NCBI GenBank assembly: GCA_030599435.1 | Contig: JAUVNZ010000134.1 | Coordinates: 1-5,180, forward strand | From: Gammaproteobacteria bacterium | GTDB taxonomy: Bacteria; Pseudomonadota; Gammaproteobacteria; SZUA-152 | Length of the DNA: 5,180 bases | Reading direction: 5' to 3' | In this document: positions 1 to 5,180 of the stretch, in pieces | Layout of the letters: each line of letters starts with the position of its first letter | Position numbering within the stretch: the stretch's first letter is position 1 | Notes under the pieces: generated by a model | Database searches by the model: none | Seen by the model: only the letters and a program-made list of their open reading frames with translations | What the model was told of the DNA's origin: nothing | Translations under genes and position numbers: made by a program

Positions 1-31
1 AAAGGTCAAAAATATTGAGTTTTTGTGGCAT
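1..31 (-). CDS. Possible first codons of a divergent gene (partial)
   Basis: On the minus strand an ATG at 31-29 opens a frame that stays open to the window edge: ten codons reading MPQKLNIFDL. A weak ribosome-binding match (GAG at 40-38 on the minus strand) lies 6 nt before it. It sits about 41 nt downstream of the predicted start of transcription of the minus-strand sigma-54 promoter. I see no other ATG on the minus strand between that predicted start and the edge. Ten residues are too few to identify a family. The shared nitrogen-control signals suggest a nitrogen-assimilation function such as nitrate uptake, but that is inference from context only. The real start could also lie beyond the left edge. 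Confidence 0.3.
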   Translation of the reverse strand, partial: MPQKLNIFDL

Positions 32-82
32 TGGGTTCTCGAATCAAGAGGTTGCGTAGATAAAGTTAATACATTGCTATAG

Positions 83-99
83 AGCAACTAGTGTGCCAA
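83..99 (-). promoter_or_regulatory. Sigma-54 (-24/-12) promoter, leftward
   Basis: Read on the minus strand from 99 to 83 the sequence is TTGGCACACTAGTTGCT. It matches the sigma-54 core TGGCAC-N5-TTGCW exactly, with GG at 97-96 and GC at 85-84 separated by the required 10 bp. Transcription would start near 72 and run left out of the window. The NtrC-type palindrome centred at 171 lies about 99 bp upstream, a typical enhancer distance. It could arise by chance, but the exact core together with the enhancer and an IHF-like core makes that unlikely. Confidence 0.75.
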
Positions 100-104
100 C
101 TCGC

Positions 105-117
105 TAACCTATTGAAA
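105..117 (-). promoter_or_regulatory. Possible IHF site for the leftward promoter
   Basis: On the minus strand 117 to 105 reads TTTCAATAGGTTA, which matches the IHF core WATCAANNNNTTR with one mismatch at the second base. An A/T-rich stretch (about 118-148) lies on its 5' side, as IHF sites often have. It would occupy about -45 to -33 of the leftward promoter, between that promoter and the NtrC-type site at 164-178. This is somewhat close to the -24 element, and one-mismatch IHF cores are common in AT-rich DNA. Confidence 0.35.
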
Positions 118-163
118 ATAAATGATAATTAGATTTTTTTTGATTTTTGGAAAGGGCTAAAAG

Positions 164-178
164 GCACTTTCATGGTGC
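164..178. promoter_or_regulatory. NtrC-type enhancer site, left
   Basis: The sequence GCACT-TTCAT-GGTGC is an inverted repeat matching the NtrC binding pattern GCACY-N5-GGTGC. Its centre at 171 is about 99 bp upstream of the predicted leftward start near 72, the usual enhancer range for phosphorylated NtrC activating sigma-54 polymerase. It is also about 353 bp upstream of the rightward start, so it could contribute there as a distant site. Other sigma-54 activators bind different sequences, so NtrC is the best candidate. Confidence 0.7.
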
Positions 179-206
179 TTGTTAGAGCTCAGAAGCACTA
201 TTTTTA

Positions 207-242
207 GGTCCAGGGATGCGTCCAAATTTTGAGGGTTGGACC
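207..242. repeat. Overlapping short inverted repeats
   Basis: GGTCCA at 207-212 is the reverse complement of TGGACC at 237-242. The right arm also pairs with a nearer copy, as GTCCAA at 220-225 is the reverse complement of TTGGAC at 236-241 with a 10-nt spacer. No T-run follows on either strand, so it does not look like a terminator. The right arm overlaps the imperfect NtrC-like site at 238-252. A protein-binding function is possible, but no known regulator's consensus was recognised. Confidence 0.3.
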
Positions 243-252
243 GCTGCAGTGC
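238..252. promoter_or_regulatory. Imperfect NtrC-like site, middle
   Basis: GGACC-GCTGC-AGTGC, read on the minus strand, is GCACT-GCAGC-GGTCC. This matches GCACY-N5-GGTGC at nine of ten defined bases. Its centre at 245 is 74 bp from the left site and 158 bp from the right site, both close to whole helical turns at 10.5 bp per turn. It may be a weaker, cooperative site. With one mismatch in a half-site it is not secure. Confidence 0.35.
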
Positions 253-385
253 ATCAAGTTAGATTAAAAAATACTTTAGAATCAATAAAATAGACCAATT
301 CTACAGACGAATTATATTGAAAAGAGCTTTTTATCTTAAATCATCAAATTGAATATTAGTGAATGCTTAATAAAGAAGCAGTGCA
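246..385 (+). repeat. Two copies of octamer GCAGTGCA (246-253 and 378-385)
   Basis: The octamer GCAGTGCA occurs at 246-253 and again at 378-385, in the same orientation and 132 bp apart. The first copy overlaps the middle NtrC-like site. The second lies inside the 10-bp palindrome CAGTGCACTG (379-388), just left of the right NtrC-type site. Both contain the NtrC-like half-site TGCACT on the minus strand. They may be accessory half-sites, or chance. Confidence 0.3.
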
Positions 386-395
386 CTGTGATGAC

Positions 396-410
396 GCACC
401 ATTAAGGTGC
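396..410. promoter_or_regulatory. NtrC-type enhancer site, right
   Basis: GCACC-ATTAA-GGTGC is a perfect inverted repeat fitting the NtrC consensus, the same pattern as the sites upstream of enterobacterial glnA. Its centre at 403 lies about 121 bp upstream of the predicted nirB transcription start near 524, within normal enhancer range. The IHF core at 468-480 lies between it and the promoter, as expected if DNA bending brings activator and polymerase together. It implies induction of the operon under nitrogen limitation. Confidence 0.8.
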
Positions 411-415
411 ATATT

Positions 416-442
416 GGGTTTGCTTTTTTAAGCTCAAAACCC
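416..442. repeat. Imperfect inverted repeat between enhancer and promoter
   Basis: GGGTTT (416-421) pairs with AAACCC (437-442), and inside it GCTT (422-425) pairs with AAGC (430-433). That leaves a TTTT loop and a three-base bulge at 434-436. It lies upstream of the predicted start of transcription, so it would not be in the nirB mRNA. No U-run follows the stem on either strand, which argues against a terminator. It may be a protein site or structural DNA. Confidence 0.35.
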
Positions 443-467
443 CTGAAAATTTTATATTTCATAGTTT

Positions 468-480
468 AATCAAATAGTTA
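468..480 (+). promoter_or_regulatory. IHF binding site for the nirB promoter
   Basis: AATCAAATAGTTA matches the IHF core WATCAANNNNTTR at every defined base. An A/T-rich tract (about 446-467) lies on its 5' side. It occupies about -56 to -44 relative to the predicted start of transcription, between the NtrC-type site and the -24/-12 promoter. At sigma-54 promoters IHF bends the intervening DNA so that the enhancer-bound activator contacts polymerase. The core is degenerate, so position and order carry much of the weight. Confidence 0.6.
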
Positions 481-496
481 TGTCTCCATTTTATAG

Positions 497-513
497 CTGG
501 CATGGCGCTTGCT
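497..513 (+). promoter_or_regulatory. Sigma-54 (-24/-12) promoter of nirB-nirD-nasA
   Basis: CTGGCATGGCGCTTGCT matches the sigma-54 consensus YTGGCACGNNNNTTGCW with one change (T for C after TGGCA). GG at 499-500 and GC at 511-512 are separated by exactly 10 bp. Transcription would start near 524, giving a leader of about 70 nt before nirB. The upstream IHF core and NtrC palindrome complete a standard nitrogen-regulated promoter. I saw no FNR-type dyad (TTGAT-N4-ATCAA) in the region, unlike the anaerobically controlled nirB promoter of E. coli. Confidence 0.85.
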
Positions 514-553
514 ATATCTCCTATAGAAAGTAAATGCACCCTTAGTTTAAGAC

Positions 554-570
554 CTGTTTATTAGAAACAG
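554..570 (+). repeat. Dyad in the nirB leader
   Basis: CTGTTT (554-559) and AAACAG (565-570) form a perfect 6-bp inverted repeat around the loop ATTAG. It lies within the predicted leader RNA, ending 12 nt before the GGAG ribosome-binding site (583-586). No U-run follows, so it is not an intrinsic terminator. The 5-nt loop does not fit the six-nucleotide loop recognised by ANTAR antiterminators such as NasR. It may be a weak RNA hairpin near the translation start, a DNA site for a regulator, or chance. Confidence 0.4.
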
Positions 571-593
571 TTATCAGTGATTGGAGAGTCTGA

Positions 594-3044
594 ATGAGAG
601 AAAAACTCGTCCTTGTTGGCAATGGTATGGCTGGTATGCGTGCTGTTGAGGAATTATTGGAGATCGCGCCGGATATGTATGACATCACCGTCTTCGGTGC
701 TGAACCGTACGGAAACTATAACCGCATTCTTTTATCTCCTGTATTGGCGGGTGATAAAACCATTGATGACATTATGCTTAATGATGAACAGTGGTATGCA
801 GATAACGACATTACATTACACAAGGGAAAGTGGATTACAGAAATTGACCGTCGCAACCGAGTTGTTAAGGCCGATGATGGTACAGAAGAATCTTATGACC
901 GCCTTTTATTAGCAACCGGCTCCAATCCTTTCATAATTCCTGTGCCGGGTAGTGACCTGCCTGGCGTCATAAGTTTTCGCGATATCCACGATGTGGATTC
1001 CATGCTGGATGCTTCAAAGAAACATAAACATGCTGTTGTGATTGGTGGCGGTTTGCTGGGCCTGGAAGCGGCTAATGGTTTAATGCTGCAGGGCATGCAT
1101 GTCACGGTTGTTCATTTACCAGAAACTTTGATGGAACGTCAGATGGATTCGGTATCAGGTGCGATGCTGAAAAAATCATTGGAAGAGCGCGGTCTGCATT
1201 TTTTGATGGGCTCAAACACGGAAGCTATTCTGGGTGAAGAATATGTTAAGGGCGTGCGTTTTAAAGGTGGTCTTGAAATTGCGGCAGATTTAGTTGTGAT
1301 GGCAGTGGGTATTCGTCCCAACATTGAGTTAGCTGAAAAAATTGGTTTGCATTGTGAGCGTGGCGTAGTAGTGAATGACACCATGCAGACGTATGATCCC
1401 CGCATTTATTCTGTGGGCGAATGTGTACAGCACCGTGGCTTAGCATATGGCCTGGTTGCACCTTTGTTTGAGCAAGCAAAAGTATGCGCGAACCATTTAG
1501 CAAGACATGGTATTGCACGTTACGAAGGTTCAGTAACCTCAACCAAACTTAAAGTAACAGGTATTGATCTTTTTTCTGCGGGTGACTTTATTGGTGATGA
1601 CAGTACAGAAGAAATTGTAATGCAGGATCCTTCTCAAGGGATATACAAAAAGATTGTACTTAAAGATAACAAAATTCAGGGCGCTGTTATGTACGGTGAT
1701 ACCGTTGATGGTGCCTGGTATTTCCAGTTAATGCGTGATGAAACAGATGTCAGCGATTTCCGCCCATCATTAATGTTGGGTCAGGCGCATCTGGGTGACT
1801 CGGGCCATGGTGGCATAAATGCCGCGGCTAATATGAGTGACGATATGGAGGTGTGTGGTTGTAACGGTGTTTGCAAAGGCGACATTACTAAAGCCATTGC
1901 CACTAAAGGTTTGTTTACCCTTGAAGATGTACGCATACATACAAAGGCCTCTAACTCCTGTGGTTCCTGTACCGGTTTGGTAGAACAAATTCTTGCCAGC
2001 ACTTTGGGTGGTGACTATTCAGAAGCACCGCATAGTAAACCGATATGTAAATGTACTGACCACCCGCATGATGATGTGCGTAAGGTTATTAAAGAACAAC
2101 ATTTGACTTCTACGCGTGCAGTCATGGATTTTATGGAATGGAAAACTCCTGACGGATGCGCGTCTTGTCGTCCCGCATTAAATTATTATTTGATCGCCAC
2201 ATGGCCAGGTGAGGTAAAGGATGATCCGCAGTCGCGTTTCATCAACGAACGCGCTCACGCTAATATACAGAAAGATGGCACATACTCTGTGATACCGCGT
2301 ATGTGGGGTGGTCAGACCACGCCGCAAGAATTGCGTGCAATAGCTGATGTGGTCGACAAATTTGATCTGCCAGAAGTAAAACTCACTGGTGGTCAACGTA
2401 TTGATATATTGGGTGTTAAAAAAGAAGAATTGCCTGCAGTGTGGGCTGATCTCAATGCGGCGGGCATGGTGTCCGGTCATGCGTATGGTAAGGCATTACG
2501 TACAGTAAAGACCTGTGTTGGTAAAACATGGTGTCGTTTTGGTACACAGGATTCTACCACGCTTGGTATGGCGTTAGAAAAAATGACCTGGGGTTCATGG
2601 ATGCCGCATAAATTCAAAATTGCAGTGTCCGGTTGTCCGCGTAACTGTGCAGAAGCCACCATTAAAGATATCGGCGTGGTATGCGTTGATTCTGGTTATG
2701 AATTGCACGTTGGTGGTAATGGCGGTATCAAAGTGCGTGTTACCGATCTGCTCTGTAAAGTAAGCACAGATGCAGAAGTGCACGAATACACAAAGGCCTA
2801 TACCCAGTTATATAGAGAAGAGGCACATTACCTGGAGCGAACGGCTCCCTGGGTTGAGCGTGTGGGTTTATCTCATATCAAGCAATATATATTGGATGAT
2901 GCGGATAATCGTAAGGCTTTGGCAAAACGGTTTGATGAATCGCAGAAATATGCACAGATTGACCCATGGCAAGAACGCGCTTCCGAAGGTGTCGCTACGC
3001 ATGAATTTACTGCCCTAAAACATATAGAACAACAAATAGGTTAA
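594..3044 (+). CDS. nirB: NAD(P)H-dependent nitrite reductase, large subunit NirB
   Basis: Large subunit of cytoplasmic siroheme nitrite reductase, which reduces nitrite to ammonium with six electrons from NAD(P)H. The 816 residues run in the family order. An FAD/NAD(P)-binding reductase part (about 1-300) has GNGMAG at 9-14, GGGLLG at 151-156 and GEC at 275-277. A first BFD-type [2Fe-2S] domain has C421, C423, C456 and C459, and a second has C485, C487, C522 and C525. The nitrite/sulfite reductase part (about 550-816) ligates the [4Fe-4S]-siroheme through C641-x5-C647 and C681-x3-C685. Length is slightly below E. coli NirB (847), with no break. The ATG at 594 has GGAG 7 nt upstream and an in-frame TGA at 591-593, so no longer form is possible. 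nirD follows after 4 nt. The sigma-54/NtrC promoter points to an assimilatory role. Confidence 0.97.
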   Translation: MREKLVLVGNGMAGMRAVEELLEIAPDMYDITVFGAEPYGNYNRILLSPVLAGDKTIDDIMLNDEQWYADNDITLHKGKWITEIDRRNRVVKADDGTEESYDRLLLATGSNPFIIPVPGSDLPGVISFRDIHDVDSMLDASKKHKHAVVIGGGLLGLEAANGLMLQGMHVTVVHLPETLMERQMDSVSGAMLKKSLEERGLHFLMGSNTEAILGEEYVKGVRFKGGLEIAADLVVMAVGIRPNIELAEKIGLHCERGVVVNDTMQTYDPRIYSVGECVQHRGLAYGLVAPLFEQAKVCANHLARHGIARYEGSVTSTKLKVTGIDLFSAGDFIGDDSTEEIVMQDPSQGIYKKIVLKDNKIQGAVMYGDTVDGAWYFQLMRDETDVSDFRPSLMLGQAHLGDSGHGGINAAANMSDDMEVCGCNGVCKGDITKAIATKGLFTLEDVRIHTKASNSCGSCTGLVEQILASTLGGDYSEAPHSKPICKCTDHPHDDVRKVIKEQHLTSTRAVMDFMEWKTPDGCASCRPALNYYLIATWPGEVKDDPQSRFINERAHANIQKDGTYSVIPRMWGGQTTPQELRAIADVVDKFDLPEVKLTGGQRIDILGVKKEELPAVWADLNAAGMVSGHAYGKALRTVKTCVGKTWCRFGTQDSTTLGMALEKMTWGSWMPHKFKIAVSGCPRNCAEATIKDIGVVCVDSGYELHVGGNGGIKVRVTDLLCKVSTDAEVHEYTKAYTQLYREEAHYLERTAPWVERVGLSHIKQYILDDADNRKALAKRFDESQKYAQIDPWQERASEGVATHEFTALKHIEQQIG

Positions 3045-3048
3045 TTGT

Positions 3049-3366
3049 ATGTCTGAATGGATAGAAATAGGAACAATAGAAGATATTCCTAAATTAGGTG
3101 CACGTGTTGTAAAGACGGCTTCAGGGGATATTGGTGTGTTTCGCACCGCAGATGATGAAATATTCGCACTACGTGATGAATGCCCGCATAAAGGCGGCCC
3201 TTTGTCGCAAGGTATTGTGCATGGTAAGAAAGTGACTTGTCCATTGCATAACTGGAATATCGAACTTGATTCTGGTGATGCGGTTGCGCCTGACGAAGGC
3301 TGTGCAGCTAGATACCCTACTAAAATTGAGTCCGGCAAAGTTTTCCTGTCGACTGTTTCAACTTAA
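3049..3366 (+). CDS. nirD: Nitrite reductase small subunit NirD, Rieske type
   Basis: Small subunit that partners NirB in the cytoplasmic nitrite reductase. The 105-residue protein is a single Rieske domain with both ligand motifs intact: C45-P-H47 followed by KGGPL, and C64-P-L-H67. It should therefore bind a [2Fe-2S] cluster. E. coli NirD, as I recall it, has the Rieske fold but lacks these ligands, so this is the cluster-bearing version found in many assimilatory systems. Length is normal for the family. The start ATG at 3049 is 4 nt after the nirB stop, with only a weak AGG (3038-3040) before it. Translational coupling to nirB is therefore likely. No signal peptide is present. An isolated Rieske ferredoxin would look similar, but its position makes NirD the clear call. 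Confidence 0.95.
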   Translation: MSEWIEIGTIEDIPKLGARVVKTASGDIGVFRTADDEIFALRDECPHKGGPLSQGIVHGKKVTCPLHNWNIELDSGDAVAPDEGCAARYPTKIESGKVFLSTVST

Positions 3367-3387
3367 TATTTATTATTGGGGTAGGAA

Positions 3388-5180
3388 ATGCTCTTCGGAC
3401 GTCGAAAAAAGAATCCGATCAAGATCGCTGACAAAAAGATTGAGAAATGGATCTACACTACCTGTGGGTATTGTTCTGTTGGGTGCTCCATTGAAGTCGG
3501 CATAAACGATGTTGGGAAACCTGTAGCGACCCGTGGTGTTGGTTCTGCGGATGTTAATCGTGGCAAGTTGTGTATTAAGGGTATATTTGAAACCGATATC
3601 TTTGAAGCTAGCGGGCGTGGCGAAGAACCTCTCATTCGTGACAGCATTCATAACGATTATCAAACAGTCGGTTGGGATTCTGCTTTAGATAAAGCCGGTT
3701 CTGAAATCCAGCGTATACAGGAAAAATACGGTCGTGATTCTTTTGCGATTGTTTCTACCGGTCAAATGCTTACTGAGGAGTTCTACACTTTAGGTAAGTT
3801 GACTCGTGGTGTTATCGGTACCAATAACTATGATGGTAATACGACGCTTTGTATGGCCTCGGCAGTATCAGGTTATAAACGATCGTTTGGTTCTGACGGC
3901 CCACCCGGATGTTACGAGGATTTTGAGTCGACCGAATGCCTGATGGCTTTTGGTTCAAACCTGCCAGAGCAGCATCCTATTATTTACTGGCGTATGCGCG
4001 AAGCGCGTGAAAAAAGACATTTTCCACTTATTGTAATTGATCCACGTGTCACTATGCTCGCGCAACTTGCTGATATGCATTTACCTATTACGCCGGGTAC
4101 GGACGTTGTACTGTTAAATGCGTTAATGCATGTCATTCTTGATGAAGGTCTAGAGGATCGAGATTACATCAATAATTTTACTAATGGCATCGAAGCTGTT
4201 GAAGGGTGTGTTAAAGGTTATGACCCGGTAAGTGCGGCAAAAATTTGTGGTATTGATGAAGATACCATTCGTACTGTCGCCAGATTGTACGCCAAAGCTG
4301 GTGCGGCCATGTCTATCTGGACTATGGGCATTAACCAGTCCACACATGGATCTGACGGTGTTGTGGGTATCAATAATCTTAATCTGATCACAGGCAATAT
4401 TGGCAAGCCTGGTGGTACTTCCTTATCTATTACTGGTCAGTGCAATGCGATGGGGACTCGTGAATGGTCATCTTGCTCCGGGTTGCCTGGCTATCGTGCG
4501 CTTGAGAAACCTGAGCATCGAGATGAGGTTGCCGATTTTTGGGGAATTGATCCTGAGTTTTTTCCAAAAAAACGTGGCTTGACTGAAACCGATATCTTTC
4601 CAGCAATTGAAACCGGGCAAATAAAAGGTTTGTGGTTGGTGGCGACCAATCCAATGACTTCCATGCCCAATACGGCACGTATCCGCAAAACTCTAGAGAA
4701 GCTTGAATGTTTAATCGTCCAGGATGCCTACCAGGATGTAGAAACCACTCAATACGGCCACATATTTTTCCCCGGTGCGGTTTGGGCGGAAAAAGAGTGT
4801 GTGTTCACCAATACGGAACGCCGCGTGAATATAGTCCGCCAGGTCACTGAGCCGCATGCGAACTGTAAATCTGATTTATGGATTTTTAATCAGATGTCCA
4901 GCCGCTTTGAACAGGGCAAAAAAATAGATTTTCCCGAAAAGCCGGCGCAGGTGTTTGATGAGATGTGCGAATTGTCTAAAGGACGTTTGGTCGATATCTC
5001 AGGCATGAACCATGATGAGATTGAAAAGCAGCGTGGTATCCAGTGGCCGTTCACTGAGAAAAAACGTGCAGCTAGTGATAAAGAAAAGGGTGATCCAAGA
5101 TTATATGTTGATGGCAAGTTTCAGTATGAGGATGGTAAAGCAAAACTTATCCCTCTACCTTTTATAGATAATAATGAAGT
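3388..5180 (+). CDS. nasA: Assimilatory nitrate reductase catalytic subunit (partial, 3' end outside window)
   Basis: Molybdopterin (bis-MGD) oxidoreductase expected to reduce nitrate to nitrite in the cytoplasm, feeding NirBD. The 597 visible codons contain the N-terminal [4Fe-4S] motif C26-x2-C29-x3-C33 with C62, then K64, the usual electron-relay lysine. The likely Mo-ligating cysteine is C155 in TLCMASAV. Cofactor-binding stretches include TGQCNAMGTRE at 349-359, ATNPMTSMPN at 419-428 and TNTERR at 474-479. Family members are usually about 700-900 residues, so the C-terminal part is missing, and a BFD-type [2Fe-2S] tail cannot be assessed. ATG 3388 is fixed by an in-frame TAG at 3382-3384; ribosome-binding matches are GGGG (3378-3381) or AGGA (3383-3386, very close). 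It lies 21 nt after nirD with no terminator between. NarB or a related formate dehydrogenase-like enzyme is the alternative; context favours nitrate. Confidence 0.92.
   Translation, partial: MLFGRRKKNPIKIADKKIEKWIYTTCGYCSVGCSIEVGINDVGKPVATRGVGSADVNRGKLCIKGIFETDIFEASGRGEEPLIRDSIHNDYQTVGWDSALDKAGSEIQRIQEKYGRDSFAIVSTGQMLTEEFYTLGKLTRGVIGTNNYDGNTTLCMASAVSGYKRSFGSDGPPGCYEDFESTECLMAFGSNLPEQHPIIYWRMREAREKRHFPLIVIDPRVTMLAQLADMHLPITPGTDVVLLNALMHVILDEGLEDRDYINNFTNGIEAVEGCVKGYDPVSAAKICGIDEDTIRTVARLYAKAGAAMSIWTMGINQSTHGSDGVVGINNLNLITGNIGKPGGTSLSITGQCNAMGTREWSSCSGLPGYRALEKPEHRDEVADFWGIDPEFFPKKRGLTETDIFPAIETGQIKGLWLVATNPMTSMPNTARIRKTLEKLECLIVQDAYQDVETTQYGHIFFPGAVWAEKECVFTNTERRVNIVRQVTEPHANCKSDLWIFNQMSSRFEQGKKIDFPEKPAQVFDEMCELSKGRLVDISGMNHDEIEKQRGIQWPFTEKKRAASDKEKGDPRLYVDGKFQYEDGKAKLIPLPFIDNNE

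Larger units (their letters stand above)
32..593. other. Divergent regulatory intergenic region, no complete gene
   Basis: This stretch is visibly more AT-rich than the genes to its right, and I found no coding frame in it with a credible start and protein-like content. I recognised no tRNA or other RNA gene. It holds two sigma-54 promoters facing outward (83-99 minus, 497-513 plus), two strong and one weaker NtrC-type site, two IHF-like cores and several short inverted repeats, each listed separately. The predicted transcription starts are near 72 (leftward) and 524 (rightward), about 450 bp apart. Positions 254-375 hold no element I can name. Confidence 0.75.

Noticed and set aside
21..40. 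Plus-strand GTGGCATTGGGTTCTCG as a sigma-54 promoter
   Set aside because: It has a TGGCAT but lacks the GC of the -12 element at the required 10-bp spacing.
195..209. Additional NtrC site (GCACT followed by AGGT)
   Set aside because: The second half-site is displaced from the required 5-bp spacing and does not match GGTGC. Only a single half-site is present.
416..442. Intrinsic terminator
   Set aside because: The stem is short and bulged, the T-run is in the loop rather than after the stem, and no gene ends nearby on either strand.
536..550. GCACC half-site in the leader as an NtrC site
   Set aside because: No GGTGC-like partner at the right spacing (TTTAA instead), and it lies downstream of the predicted transcription start.
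524..593. NasR-type (ANTAR) antitermination leader
   Set aside because: The only leader dyad has a 5-nt loop, no second hairpin and no U-run. The two-hexaloop plus terminator arrangement is absent.
3015..3338. Minus-strand 107-codon open frame opposite nirD
   Set aside because: It is antisense to a clear Rieske gene, has no family resemblance or ribosome-binding site that I can see, and is best explained as a shadow frame. The same applies to the other short antisense frames within nirB and nasA.
3388..3450. Basic N-terminus of NasA (MLFGRRKKNP...) as a Tat export signal
   Set aside because: Two arginines occur in a row, but no hydrophobic segment follows before the first cluster cysteine at residue 26. 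The enzyme should be cytoplasmic, as expected for an assimilatory nitrate reductase.

Overview
The window reads as the start of a nitrate/nitrite assimilation locus from a proteobacterium, most likely a gammaproteobacterium of moderate GC content. This rests on the resemblance of the proteins to gammaproteobacterial NirB, NirD and NasA as I know them, and on the sigma-54/NtrC/IHF style of the control region. The genus cannot be named from the sequence.

Layout. Positions 1-593 are an AT-rich control region with no convincing complete gene. From 594 to the right edge, three genes lie tightly packed on the + strand. nirB (594-3044) encodes the large subunit of NAD(P)H-dependent nitrite reductase. 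nirD (3049-3366, 4 nt gap) encodes the small Rieske subunit. A molybdopterin nitrate reductase, nasA (from 3388, 21 nt gap), runs off the right edge after 597 codons. No terminator is visible between them, so they probably form one operon. NasA would reduce nitrate to nitrite and NirBD would reduce nitrite to ammonium, both in the cytoplasm. The electron-donor partner of NasA, siroheme synthesis genes and transporters are not in the window.

Control region. This is the most informative part. On the + strand there is a near-perfect -24/-12 (sigma-54) promoter at 497-513. Upstream of it lie a consensus IHF core at 468-480 and a perfect NtrC-type palindrome at 396-410, all in the usual order. At the other end of the gap, on the - strand, there is a second excellent -24/-12 promoter (83-99). 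It has its own NtrC-type palindrome (164-178) and a weaker IHF-like core (105-117). A third, imperfect NtrC-like site (238-252) lies between them. The region therefore looks like a divergent, nitrogen-controlled promoter pair serving nirBD-nasA to the right and an unseen gene to the left. That gene may start at 31 on the - strand, where ten codons are visible.

The enzymes belong to known families. The new inference is the two-sided sigma-54 arrangement and what it predicts about the gene beyond the left edge.
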